DNA of 64,000 bases from an uncultured Cedecea sp. (GTDB taxonomy: Bacteria; Pseudomonadota; Gammaproteobacteria; Enterobacterales; Enterobacteriaceae). The stretch covers positions 248,001 through 312,000 of the forward strand of contig NZ_CANMLV010000002.1 of assembly GCF_947498825.1 (NCBI RefSeq). Reading direction: 5' to 3'. The notes under the pieces were generated by a model. That model searched no databases, was not told where the DNA came from, and worked only from the letters and a program-made list of their open reading frames with translations. Position 1 is the stretch's first letter. Each line of letters begins with the position of its first letter. The translations under genes were made by a program, and so were the position numbers. Shown in pieces: positions 28,057 to 36,829 of the stretch.

Positions 28057-30611
28057 GCCACGTTCCTCAGTATCACAGCATAGTGGTTGCCACCCTCTGT
28101 CGCCCCGAGAAGCAGTGCCGTGCGGACAACTTTCTTCATGGGCTCAGTGACAAAAGCAAGATCGCTGGCACAGAACGTTTTGGTGTAAGGAATAGGCAGA
28201 ATTTCGCCACGTTTCATTATCTCGGTGACAACACTAATATTCAGAATACCGATGCAGGATTCCACATGACCAAACCATCCGTTGTAGTTAACGAAGGGCA
28301 GCGTGCGGCACAGTTCACCGAAGACTGAACGGACTGCTCCGGTTTCTACTGCATCATGCTCTGTCGTACCCTGACTCGTTCCGCAAACCAGATCGATATC
28401 CTGTAGCGGGATCCCTGCTTCATCCAATGCCTGAGTAATCGCACTTGCCATTGAGGCCGTTCGGGCTGGCATATCTTCTTTGGCAAAGAAACAACCGTCG
28501 TTGGATTTACCATAGCCAATAATTTCCGCGTGAACGGTAGCACCGCGAGCCTGGGCGAGACTGAGATCTTCAATCAACAGCATCGCGGCACCTTCACCCG
28601 GAATATATCCCTGCGAGTTGTCGCTATAGACCTGATAAGACGAGACATCTTGTGATAGCTGCAAATCACCACTAAGCGCCTGAAAATAGGTGACAAAAGA
28701 ACTCATGCCTTCGTCAGCACCGCCTACAATCATCTGTGGCTGAAGATCCTGACGAATCAGTTCATAACCATAGGTAAGTGCGCCCAGTCCGGCGTTGTTA
28801 CCTGTTGCCAGTGAGGTGTTATAGCCCTTGATCCCTTCAGAGATTGAACAGAACGTCGAAATGGCATTCATCAACGAACCTGGGAATTCGGAAGTACGTA
28901 CCTTAGTAGGATCGGGGAACAAACTTTGCAGATAACGATCAACTGTCGTCTGTGGTCCTTTGGACATTCCGAGGATCATACCGAGCGTCTGACCGTCTCG
29001 TTTGATTTTACGGCCTGCATCAGTCATTGCCTGGGTCAGTGCCAGTAAGGCAAAAGTACTGATGGTATTCGCTTTACGGGCATCGAAACGACGTAAGGTT
29101 TTACGTGGATCCAGATCAATAACTTTGTGCATACCAGCCGGTTTACCCAGCTCACTTTCAATATCCACAGAACCGTAATGTCTGCGAATGTAATCCATCA
29201 CCTCGTGCTTTTCACCCATATGTTCAAGGATACTGCGGAAATCTTCGCGAGTAGCCTCATCCAGTACTAACGGATATAAAGCTTCTGGTTCTTCTTGTGA
29301 CCACATTTTTCTCAGAATTTCGTGCAACGTATGGCCTGCGGAACTGACAGCCCCCATCCCCGTGATCGCAACTCTTTTAGGCTGATAAGTACTGGCCGGA
29401 CTTTGCTCTGGTTTAACGCTGGCAATAACGCAGCAGTTGTTACCACCAAACGCGTAGTTGTTCTTCATGAACATCTTCACGGTCTTGTCCTGGAACTCAT
29501 TCGGAACATAGTTCAAATCGCAGTTCGGGCGTGCAGTACCGAAGTTTAACGTCGGCATGACTTTGTTTTCTGGCAGTGTCAAGAAACAAGCGGTCAGTTC
29601 GATTATCCCGGCAGAACCGATATTATGTCCCACATAAGCCTTGGTTGAACTGACGGGAATATCCATGATGTTCGGGAAAACTTTTTTCATCGCCAGCGTT
29701 TCGCAACGGTCATTAGCTTCCGTTCCGGTACCGTGGGCGTTGATATAATCGATATCCTGCGGGGTAATCTGGGCATTTTTCATGGCATGGAACATAACCT
29801 GCGCCGCACCCTCACCACGCGGATCGGGCGCGGTTTCATGATAGGCATCGCAGGAAGTGGCGTAAGAAACCATTTCACCGTAAATCGTTGCTCCACGCGC
29901 GATAGCGTGATCGTAATCTTCCAGAAGTAATGCGCCTGCTCCCTCACCTATCGACATACCCGGTGTATCCGAGAATGGACTGGAGGGAGAACGTTTCATG
30001 GCGTGTAGGGCATAGAAGCCAGCAAAAGTGGGCAGATAAATAGGCTCGGTACCGACAACCAGAACAGTGGCATTTTTACCGTTTTGGATGAGATCATAGC
30101 CGATACCCATGGCGTTCGTACTGGCTGTACATGCGGTCGCAACCAGCTCAAATCCCCCTTTAAGCCCTAACAGAGAAGAAACGATGGCGCTGCATGAAGC
30201 AAAGCTCCCGGATACCATCGCTTTCTTCAGGGAGAAAGTATCCATACGATGTTCTATCAGAGGAATAAAAGCTTCTGTTCCTGCGGATGAAACTCCAATA
30301 ATCAGGCCAGTTTTGTCACGCAATTCACCACGGGGTAACTGTCCGTCTTTAAGTGCATCATAGCCCACTTTGTACGCCCAAAGCGCCGCATTATCGAGCG
30401 TGGCAATGACATCTTCCGACAGTTCAGGCCATTCAAGGGGTTGTAAAACTTCAGAGGCGTTAGCGTCTTCAAACCATTCAAGATATTTCTTGCTTGGTTT
30501 AATGCCACAGGTTTTGTCAAACAGGGCTTTTTTAAACTCAGGTATGCTTGAGGCGATTGAGGAAAGATGACCCATCCCGGTAATCACCACTCTTTTGCGA
30601 GTAACGCTCAT
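28053..30611 (-). CDS. Fused ketosynthase-chain length factor (KS-CLF)
   Basis: A single 852-residue polypeptide made of two ketosynthase-type domains. Domain 1 (residues 1-400) has a full triad: Cys161 (TACTAS), His293 (HGTGTEAND) and His329 (KAYVGHNIGSAG), plus the AFGG loop at 387-390. Domain 2 (about 411-852, restarting with KRVAITGMGAVS) lacks the nucleophile (TGNNAG in its place, about residue 605) and the first histidine (GTSQGTTEHD, about 744-753), keeping only a GH pair at 781-782. This is the pattern of type II PKS chain length factors. The start at 30611 was chosen for its GGAAG ribosome site and because homology begins MSVTRKRVVITGMG; upstream starts (30623, 30668) lack one. It lies 71 bases after the GcvT-like gene. 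Confidence 0.88.
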   Translation of the reverse strand: MSVTRKRVVITGMGHLSSIASSIPEFKKALFDKTCGIKPSKKYLEWFEDANASEVLQPLEWPELSEDVIATLDNAALWAYKVGYDALKDGQLPRGELRDKTGLIIGVSSAGTEAFIPLIEHRMDTFSLKKAMVSGSFASCSAIVSSLLGLKGGFELVATACTASTNAMGIGYDLIQNGKNATVLVVGTEPIYLPTFAGFYALHAMKRSPSSPFSDTPGMSIGEGAGALLLEDYDHAIARGATIYGEMVSYATSCDAYHETAPDPRGEGAAQVMFHAMKNAQITPQDIDYINAHGTGTEANDRCETLAMKKVFPNIMDIPVSSTKAYVGHNIGSAGIIELTACFLTLPENKVMPTLNFGTARPNCDLNYVPNEFQDKTVKMFMKNNYAFGGNNCCVIASVKPEQSPASTYQPKRVAITGMGAVSSAGHTLHEILRKMWSQEEPEALYPLVLDEATREDFRSILEHMGEKHEVMDYIRRHYGSVDIESELGKPAGMHKVIDLDPRKTLRRFDARKANTISTFALLALTQAMTDAGRKIKRDGQTLGMILGMSKGPQTTVDRYLQSLFPDPTKVRTSEFPGSLMNAISTFCSISEGIKGYNTSLATGNNAGLGALTYGYELIRQDLQPQMIVGGADEGMSSFVTYFQALSGDLQLSQDVSSYQVYSDNSQGYIPGEGAAMLLIEDLSLAQARGATVHAEIIGYGKSNDGCFFAKEDMPARTASMASAITQALDEAGIPLQDIDLVCGTSQGTTEHDAVETGAVRSVFGELCRTLPFVNYNGWFGHVESCIGILNISVVTEIMKRGEILPIPYTKTFCASDLAFVTEPMKKVVRTALLLGATEGGNHYAVILRNVA

Positions 30612-30682
30612 AATGTCTTCCATGTTTACATACTGAAACAGCGAGGGGGAAAGCGCTATGACAGGCATAGCGCATAAAAATA

Positions 30683-31933
30683 TCAGGCTTTTGGAGCGCT
30701 ATCGGCAACCGCAAGTGCTTCTTTTTCAGCCTTTTCTTTGGCCTCTTTTTCGTCTTTAGCTTTCTGTAATTCCATTTGTTGCAAGAGATCGCGCGGACGC
30801 GAGCTATCGACATAACTGTGCTCAGAAGGGTTTACCAGGAAGCTATAGTTACGGGCAAACGGCACAGCGGAGGTTTTGACAGGAATTGAACCCGTGGTAG
30901 TCTCAATTTTGTAGGCATCAATATCAGCCCAGGCCAGTGAGGATTTAATCATTAATCGTCCTAACCCGGCTTCGAGATCCTCAGAGTAACCGTAAGTAAT
31001 GACTTCACCGATACTCGTACCATCAAGAGTTACTTGGTCGCCACGCTTAGGCGTGTGCTCAGGCTTACCGGGGATTATCATGCCAACAACACGTAGGGGA
31101 ACACCTTCTTCAACCCGTGCCGCTACGGCTTCAAGACCGGTAAAGCTTTCTTTGTCATAACGCACAACCCACTGCATTTGTAGTTCTATCGGGCAACGGG
31201 TGAAGTCGTTAAAAATCTGAGGCTCCCAGCATGGGTTTTCCAGACGGGCAAGGCGTTGATAATTCAAGCCACCAGTACGCAGATCGTATTTTTCTCCAGC
31301 TTCGAGCAATTGCTCCCAGATATTGGCCAGAGAATCCTGAGATCCCATCAATTTGTAAGAGTATTCACCATGTTTGCCACTGCGCAGCAGGATCTCGTCA
31401 TCGACTCGCATATGCTCCTGGAATGGCAAACCAATAACGTCCATACCGTAGAGTTCGGCCAGTAATTCCCAGGCATAAGGACCTTCGATATGTAAAGTCC
31501 CCCATTCTGGGGTCAAGGATTCAATATCTTCGATATCCTCAAACTCTTCTTCATTGCCTTCAAGCATCGCGCGCAACATGTCGCATAGCGCTTCACCTGT
31601 CATCCATTCAGAGATCAGCAGGAAGCGTTCATCATCACAGGCAATATATAAATCAGTGATAATGTTGCCTTTTTCATCCAGGATCAGGCTGTACATCGCC
31701 TGTTCGTCACGAATGGAGGAAACATCACCGGAGACCAAGCGGTTAAGCAGTGACCAAGCCCCTTCCCCACTAATACTGGCAATACCAAAATGCGAGTAAT
31801 CGCTTAGCAAGATATTTTTACGTACAGCGATATGTTCAGCCCTGGCATCGCCATAACTCATTGGGAGAGTGACACCATTACGTTCGCCCATAACGGCGCC
31901 TTGCTGTTGATGAATATCAGTAAGTTTGCTCAT
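30683..31933 (-). CDS. GcvT-family aminomethyltransferase-like protein
   Basis: A 416-residue relative of glycine cleavage T-protein/YgfZ, a tetrahydrofolate-binding fold. Visible landmarks are YGDARAEHIAVRKNILLSDYSHFG at the N-terminus (split in the real sequence into the family's RxxVGLxD-like segment), the middle ISEWMTGEALCDML and the C-terminal RDQVTLDGTSIGEVITYGYS. The last 35 residues are a Lys/Glu/Ala-rich tail. No other glycine cleavage genes are nearby, so it is not part of that system. A GcvT-family protein, CylF, sits in the streptococcal cyl polyene operon, which is the closest parallel I know. The folate-dependent chemistry here is unproven. It follows the ACP gene by 2 bases. 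Confidence 0.82.
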   Translation of the reverse strand: MSKLTDIHQQQGAVMGERNGVTLPMSYGDARAEHIAVRKNILLSDYSHFGIASISGEGAWSLLNRLVSGDVSSIRDEQAMYSLILDEKGNIITDLYIACDDERFLLISEWMTGEALCDMLRAMLEGNEEEFEDIEDIESLTPEWGTLHIEGPYAWELLAELYGMDVIGLPFQEHMRVDDEILLRSGKHGEYSYKLMGSQDSLANIWEQLLEAGEKYDLRTGGLNYQRLARLENPCWEPQIFNDFTRCPIELQMQWVVRYDKESFTGLEAVAARVEEGVPLRVVGMIIPGKPEHTPKRGDQVTLDGTSIGEVITYGYSEDLEAGLGRLMIKSSLAWADIDAYKIETTTGSIPVKTSAVPFARNYSFLVNPSEHSYVDSSRPRDLLQQMELQKAKDEKEAKEKAEKEALAVADSAPKA

Positions 31934-31935
31934 TT

Positions 31936-32277
31936 TTAATTACTTCCTGTAGATGATGCTTCCGCGTCCGTTGCTTCTGCTTCTGCTGCCTGTTCTGCTT
32001 GTTTTTCAATAACAAATGAAGCCAGTGTATTAATGCTACGCATATAAGACGGATCGTCTCCCTCTTTAATACGAATGTTTAATGTCTCATCAAGCAATAC
32101 AATGACTTCTGTTGCATCAACGGAATCCAGTTTCAGTCCGCTGCCAAACAGAGGGGTATCATCATCAATTTGTTTGACTTCTTGATAAAGGTTAAGACGC
32201 TCAATCAATCCGGTTTTGATTTTTTCCAACACCAACTTCCGTTGTTCAATCTGTGCATCAAGTCCAATACTGCTCAT
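31936..32277 (-). CDS. Acyl carrier protein of the cluster
   Basis: A 113-residue carrier protein. The phosphopantetheine attachment serine is Ser52 in the motif KLDSVDATE, a variant of the DSLD consensus, preceded by the loop LFGSGL. Four helices of an ACP fold are expected across residues 10-95. The tail from about 92 is Ala/Glu-rich (QAEQAAEAEATDAEASS) and probably disordered, an unusual addition. It sits between the dehydratase and the GcvT-like gene. The phosphopantetheinyl transferase three genes upstream would activate it. It carries the growing acyl chain for the ketosynthases. Confidence 0.92.
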   Translation of the reverse strand: MSSIGLDAQIEQRKLVLEKIKTGLIERLNLYQEVKQIDDDTPLFGSGLKLDSVDATEVIVLLDETLNIRIKEGDDPSYMRSINTLASFVIEKQAEQAAEAEATDAEASSTGSN

Positions 32278-32297
32278 TTTGGTGTGTTCCTTTCTGA

Positions 32298-32888
32298 TTA
32301 GTTAATCAACATGCCTTTGCCTTCGGCCTGGCTGCGTTCCATGCGGAAATTGACGATACGTCCGGTACTGGCGACCTGACGCCCTACCCGTGCTTCCACG
32401 TCGTAATGGTGAAAACCGTTTACATCAGCAAAAGAGAAACGACTGGTCACCTCGATGGTGTCTCCCGGAAACACAACGTGTTTGTACTTCACATCTTGTG
32501 AAGCCAGGAAACCTACGATACGACGACGTTCAGCCAGAATACGGTCTACACCTGCCTGCTCACGCAGCGCGCGGGAAACGTCATCGAATTTTTTTAACGG
32601 CGTACCGGTTTCACGTTCATGTAGCTGGCAAAAGTCATTAACCAAGCTAAAGTACTCACTGGCCTGACCAAAAATTTCAGCAATCATGACGCCAGGCATG
32701 ACCGGATTATCAGGAAAATGTCCCGGAATATAGGATTCATTGAAGGTGACGTGTTTGATGACGGTAATCGAACTTTTTTCACCTGGTGAGAAATCCACAA
32801 TACGGTCAACCATAAATATCGGGGCTCGCCACGCTCCCATCTTCAGTAATAACGTAGGTGAAACTAAACTTCTGTTATAATTAGACAT
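32298..32888 (-). CDS. FabZ-like 3-hydroxyacyl-ACP dehydratase
   Basis: Hot-dog fold dehydratase of 196 residues. The catalytic motif GHFPDNPVMPGVMIAE is essentially that of FabZ, with His57 and Glu71 as the likely catalytic pair. A positively charged, longer insertion near residues 90-120 (ERETGTPLKKFDDVSRA) and a C-terminal extension make it about 45 residues longer than FabZ. It would remove water from the beta-hydroxyacyl intermediate, generating the double bonds. It starts 16 bases after the ketoreductase stop with an AGGA ribosome site and lies upstream of the ACP. CylZ has the matching role in the cyl operon. Confidence 0.88.
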   Translation of the reverse strand: MSNYNRSLVSPTLLLKMGAWRAPIFMVDRIVDFSPGEKSSITVIKHVTFNESYIPGHFPDNPVMPGVMIAEIFGQASEYFSLVNDFCQLHERETGTPLKKFDDVSRALREQAGVDRILAERRRIVGFLASQDVKYKHVVFPGDTIEVTSRFSFADVNGFHHYDVEARVGRQVASTGRIVNFRMERSQAEGKGMLIN

Positions 32889-32904
32889 TCAACATTCCTG
32901 TCGG

Positions 32905-33660
32905 TTATCGCATCACCAGCCCACCGTCGGCGACCAGAGTCTGACCCACGATATAACTTGATGCATCTGAGCTGAGGAAAGCTACTACGTTTGCTATCTC
33001 GTCAACTCGACCAAGACGCTTAAGCGGAATAGCTGACATCACATTACGTACAATCTGTCGGGGAACTTTTTTCACCATGCGGGATTCAATCATGCCGGGA
33101 GCGACAGCATTTACGCGAACGCCTTTAGAGGCCATTTCACACGCCAAAGTCCGCGTAAATCCAATAATCCCGGATTTAGCTGCACTATAGTTTGTCTGAC
33201 CAAAACTGGAGGTCACACCCGAGACTGAGGAGATATTTACTACTGTAGAATTTCGTGCATGGCGTAATAAACGCAACATTTCTTTGGTGACGGTGAAAGT
33301 GCCATAAAGATTTACTTTAATAACCTGATCGAAATCTTCATATGTCAGAGCAGAAAATAAATTGTCTCTATATATTCCGGCATTATTTATTAAAACATGA
33401 ATGGCATTCGCCTCCTGCTCGAGTTTATCAGCAAGGGCTTTCACCTGTTCTTTCTCAGAAATATTGCATTGCAGTATATTTAAATTGTCGGCCGCCGGAT
33501 GGCTTATTTTCAGCTTATCCAGCCCTGAAGTGTCATGCTGATAAATGGCATAAACATGACAGCCTAAATCTAAATATTTGTGACAGATGGCCAGGCCAAT
33601 ATCCCCGCTAGCTCCTGTAACGAGTACATTTTTCCCGCTCAAATCAGGGTACATTCCCAT
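32905..33660 (-). CDS. FabG-like 3-oxoacyl-ACP reductase
   Basis: Short-chain dehydrogenase of 251 residues. The cofactor motif TGASGDIG is at residues 15-22, the NNAG motif at 92-95, and the catalytic set Ser145, Tyr158 and Lys162 is complete in NISSVSG and NYSAAK. The pattern fits FabG, the NADPH-dependent reductase of type II fatty acid synthesis. AGGA lies 7 bases before the ATG at 33660. It is the second gene of the cluster, 28 bases after the PPTase gene. The corresponding cyl gene is cylG. Confidence 0.9.
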   Translation of the reverse strand: MGMYPDLSGKNVLVTGASGDIGLAICHKYLDLGCHVYAIYQHDTSGLDKLKISHPAADNLNILQCNISEKEQVKALADKLEQEANAIHVLINNAGIYRDNLFSALTYEDFDQVIKVNLYGTFTVTKEMLRLLRHARNSTVVNISSVSGVTSSFGQTNYSAAKSGIIGFTRTLACEMASKGVRVNAVAPGMIESRMVKKVPRQIVRNVMSAIPLKRLGRVDEIANVVAFLSSDASSYIVGQTLVADGGLVMR

Positions 33661-33688
33661 TTAATAGTCCTTTATTAATTAATAACAC

Positions 33689-34057
33689 TTAACTCAATAT
33701 AGCTGCGGCAATAGCATGTGATTTACAATGGGAAATGCTTAATGCAGAATGTTGGATGTTTTTACCCTGCATTATTTTAAGAAACTCTCCATAAAAAAGA
33801 TAATAAGGGCAGCCCAAATCATCATGGCGAATTTCTATGTCATGAAAAGATATTCCTAATCTAAACCCCGTGCCTAATGCTTTAACCGCTGCTTCTTTAG
33901 CCGCCCAGAATCCCGCTAAACGCTCACAGTTTTCGCTGAGATCGCCAATAGTCGATCTTTCATACTCAGTTAAAATACGGTCCAGAAGCTGGCTGTTATT
34001 TCTTTTCACAATGTTGTCAATACGATGGATCTCTACAATATCCACACCAAGTTTCAT
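33689..34057 (-). CDS. AcpS-type 4'-phosphopantetheinyl transferase of the cluster
   Basis: A 122-residue enzyme of the AcpS class that would transfer 4'-phosphopantetheine from CoA to the cluster ACP. The first metal-binding aspartate lies in KLGVDIVEI (Asp6) and the catalytic Glu in WAAKEAAVKALGTG; the C-terminal SISHCKSHAIAAAIL segment is also conserved. A second, housekeeping acpS is at 49234, so this copy is probably dedicated. It is the first gene of the cluster and its start has a GAAG ribosome site. CylK occupies the same role in the streptococcal operon. Confidence 0.9.
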   Translation of the reverse strand: MKLGVDIVEIHRIDNIVKRNNSQLLDRILTEYERSTIGDLSENCERLAGFWAAKEAAVKALGTGFRLGISFHDIEIRHDDLGCPYYLFYGEFLKIMQGKNIQHSALSISHCKSHAIAAAILS

Positions 34058-34290
34058 TTTTTAATTCTTCTTCAATAATGATCAAACTAACTACTTTAAA
34101 TAGTCTGATTTAATCATGGGACATATACAGCGAGTAACGCTATTACCATACGATAATGAGGAAAACAAACCAGTCAATGAAACCTCGAAAAGTATATTAT
34201 CTTAAAAATCAAACATTACAATACCGTCCAGTCCAAGTTCAGCTAAGCACAATGGTCAAATAATAGATTTCGTTTACAGTCAGATTCTCT

Positions 34291-34304
34291 CCCCCCCCTC
34301 CCCC
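34291..34304. repeat. C-tract upstream of the cluster
   Basis: Eight C, one T and five C in a row (with the flanking ctct), about 235 bases upstream of the first cluster gene. On the cluster's coding strand this is a G-rich run. Slippage here could alter promoter spacing. Confidence 0.85.
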
Positions 34305-34347
34305 ACAGGATAGATTATTTAAAAATGACAAATAAATAAGATTATTA

Positions 34348-34383
34348 TCTCGCGAGGTTATATTATAACAAGCGGTCGCGAGA
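34348..34383. promoter_or_regulatory. Nested inverted repeats, candidate operator
   Basis: Perfect 8-bp arms TCTCGCGA (34348-34355) and TCGCGAGA (34376-34383) flank a perfect palindrome GTTATATTATAAC (34357-34369). The site lies about 290 bases before the first cluster gene. Regulator unknown. Confidence 0.5.
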
Positions 34384-34827
34384 AAAAATAAAACATCGCC
34401 CATCTTTTAAAATTTACAAAAAATTAAGACAACAAGAACTTTACTTATTATTTTTCTGCAAAAAAAACCTAATAAAAACATGAAAAAAAAGCAGAGAATA
34501 TAATAAGAAAATTCCCAGCAATGAATATTTAATCAAACATTAAAGAGAGCAACAGGATTATTCCAGACAATAACTATCTAATAACAATATGAAAAAACGT
34601 ACTACGATGAGGAACCAAGCGCTGCTGGCAGGTGAATACTGCTAAAGAATACTGAGGAAGGGCGAGACAGATTTAACCAATAAAACGACACTCCCCGTTA
34701 ATTCGGAAGGTATCAGTCCCAGAGGATAAGTTTCGTCATGAGAACAACGGAGGTTTAACAGGGAGGCACTAACGCTTCTGTATCCCCGCCTGTATTTCAC
34801 TCAGAGCGAGGATTTATAGGATTTTTA

Positions 34828-35208
<381 letters not shown>

Positions 35209-35211
35209 TTA

Positions 35212-35338
35212 TATACACAAAATAATTCGAGTTGCTTGTAGACTCTCAGTTCAGTCCGTCGATAAGCATAGATACACTATGTGATTCGACGGGCTGGAAG
35301 CAGGCAACACTCAGGTAACTTGAAGTATGACTGGTATA
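35212..35338. repeat. Dispersed palindromic repeat, tandem copy 1
   Basis: About 127 bases, imperfectly palindromic, ending in 'ggtaacttgaagtatga'. It is adjacent to and about 90% like copy 2 at 35337-35464, beginning with the shared 'aaaataattcgagttgcttg' core. Confidence 0.85.
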
Positions 35339-35464
35339 TACCCAAAATAATTCGAGTTGCTTGTAGGCGCCCAGTTCAGCCCGTCGATGAGCATAGGTAA
35401 ACTATGTGATTCGGCGGGCTGAACGCAGGCAACACCCAAGCAACTTGAAGTATGACGGGTATAA
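35337..35464. repeat. Dispersed palindromic repeat, tandem copy 2
   Basis: About 128 bases sharing boundary 'tata' with copy 1. The inner arms 'cccagttcagcccgtcg' and 'ggcgggctgaacgcagg' pair, and the outer arms 'gagttgcttg' and 'caagcaacttg' pair, so the transcript would fold into one long stem. Confidence 0.85.
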
Positions 35465-35491
35465 ATCGGCATCTGCTCACACTACCACAGG

Positions 35492-36829
35492 CTAGTCTTT
35501 AAAGTCATTGGCATCGAGTTCATGTCGGGCCAGTAGTTTATAGAATTCAGTCCGATTTCGGCCGGCCATACGTGCGGAATGCGTCACGTTGCCTTTAGTA
35601 ATATGTAACAGTTTTCGTAAGTAGTTAAGTTCAAACTGGTTTCTGGCTTCAACAAAGGTTGGAAGAGCAGTATTCTCTCCTTCCAACGCCTGCTCCACTA
35701 AGGCTTCATTAATCACGGGGGTTGAAGTCAGGGCAACGCATTGTTCAATGACGTTCACAAGCTGACGTACGTTACCCGGCCAGCTGGCTGAAATTAATCG
35801 TTTCATAGCCTCAGTAGAGAAACTACGAACAAAGGGCTTATGTTTATCTGCTGACTGACGTAGTAACTGACTGGCCAGCAGAGGAATATCTTCAGCACGC
35901 TCATTTAGCGCAGGGAGCTTCAGGCTCACGACATTCAAGCGGTAAAATAAATCTTCACGGAACTCCCCACGCTCCATCGCTTTGGGAAGATTACGATGGG
36001 TTGCCGACAGGATCCGTACGTCAATATCCACATCGCGATTACTACCGAGCGGACGAACCTTGCGTTCTTGCAAGACGCGTAACAGTTTTACCTGTAGTGA
36101 AAGTGGCATGTCGCCAATTTCATCTAAAAAAAGCGTCCCTCCTTCGGCGGCCTGAAATAATCCCTCCCGATTACTCACCGCCCCGGTAAAAGCGCCACGC
36201 GCATGACCGAATAGTTCTGACTCCAGTAACTGCTCTGGTAATGCGCCACAGTTAATTGCAATAAAGGCTTTTTTACTCCGCGGACTCGCCTGGTGTATCG
36301 CCTGGGCCAGAACCTCTTTTCCGGTTCCACTTTGGCCATTGATCAGCACACTGACATCAGACTGGGCCACCTTATGGGCTTGTTCCAGCAGACGTAACAT
36401 CACGGGACTACGCGTAACAATCGTCTCGCGCCACATTTCCTCTCCGGCCGGAACCGTATGTGCCAGAGCATCGTCAATCGCCCGGTAAAGTGCATCTTTA
36501 TCTACCGGTTTAGTCAAAAAGCTGAATACACCTTGTTGTGTTGCTGTCACCGCGTCAGGAATTGAACCATGTGCCGTAAGAATAATGACAGGCATGCCTG
36601 GCTGGGCCTTCTGGATTTCGCCAAAAAGGGCCATACCATCCATTTCATCCATCCGCAGGTCGCTTATCACCAGATCAATTTTTTCACGCCCCAAGACCCG
36701 TAGCCCTTCCGCACCACTTTCAGCAGTACTCACGGTATAACCTTCGCTGGTCAAACGCATGCCCAACAGTTTTAACAAGCCCGGGTCATCATCGACTAAT
36801 AGTAAACTCGCCGGTTTATGTGACGTCAT
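35492..36829 (-). CDS. glrR: Sigma-54 response regulator GlrR (YfhA/QseF)
   Basis: Response regulator that activates glmY transcription with sigma-54. It has 445 residues: an N-terminal receiver domain with the phosphorylatable aspartate in LVISDLRMDEMDG (about residue 56), a central AAA+ domain with Walker A GQSGTGKE, the sigma-54 contact motif GAFTGA and Walker B LFLDEIGD, and a C-terminal Fis-type helix-turn-helix. It overlaps qseG by 4 bases, as in the E. coli glrK-qseG-glrR operon. Its DNA sites (TGTC-N10-GACA) are found three times before glmY. Confidence 0.95.
   Translation of the reverse strand: MTSHKPASLLLVDDDPGLLKLLGMRLTSEGYTVSTAESGAEGLRVLGREKIDLVISDLRMDEMDGMALFGEIQKAQPGMPVIILTAHGSIPDAVTATQQGVFSFLTKPVDKDALYRAIDDALAHTVPAGEEMWRETIVTRSPVMLRLLEQAHKVAQSDVSVLINGQSGTGKEVLAQAIHQASPRSKKAFIAINCGALPEQLLESELFGHARGAFTGAVSNREGLFQAAEGGTLFLDEIGDMPLSLQVKLLRVLQERKVRPLGSNRDVDIDVRILSATHRNLPKAMERGEFREDLFYRLNVVSLKLPALNERAEDIPLLASQLLRQSADKHKPFVRSFSTEAMKRLISASWPGNVRQLVNVIEQCVALTSTPVINEALVEQALEGENTALPTFVEARNQFELNYLRKLLHITKGNVTHSARMAGRNRTEFYKLLARHELDANDFKD

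Larger units (their letters stand above)
34058..34827. other. AT-rich upstream region of the accessory cluster
   Basis: This 770-base non-coding stretch separates the cluster from glnB and should hold its promoter. It is AT-rich, particularly 34400-34600, and includes a C-tract (34291-34304) and a nested palindrome (34348-34383), listed separately. I could not define -35/-10 elements with confidence or see a coding frame. Its AT content and length resemble the silenced regulatory regions of transferred loci (H-NS), an inference. Confidence 0.55.

Noticed and set aside
17295-34057. Accessory cluster as a prophage or integrative element
   Set aside because: No integrase, transposase, tRNA-type attachment site or direct-repeat boundary was seen.
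17295-34057. Accessory cluster as a standard aryl polyene cluster
   Set aside because: It lacks the ammonia lyase, AMP ligase, glycosyl/acyltransferase and MMPL exporter of those clusters, and has GcvT-like and ABC/LolC-type genes instead.
35212-35464. Tandem repeats as a CRISPR array
   Set aside because: Only two long copies, directly adjacent with no spacers, and further copies scattered elsewhere.
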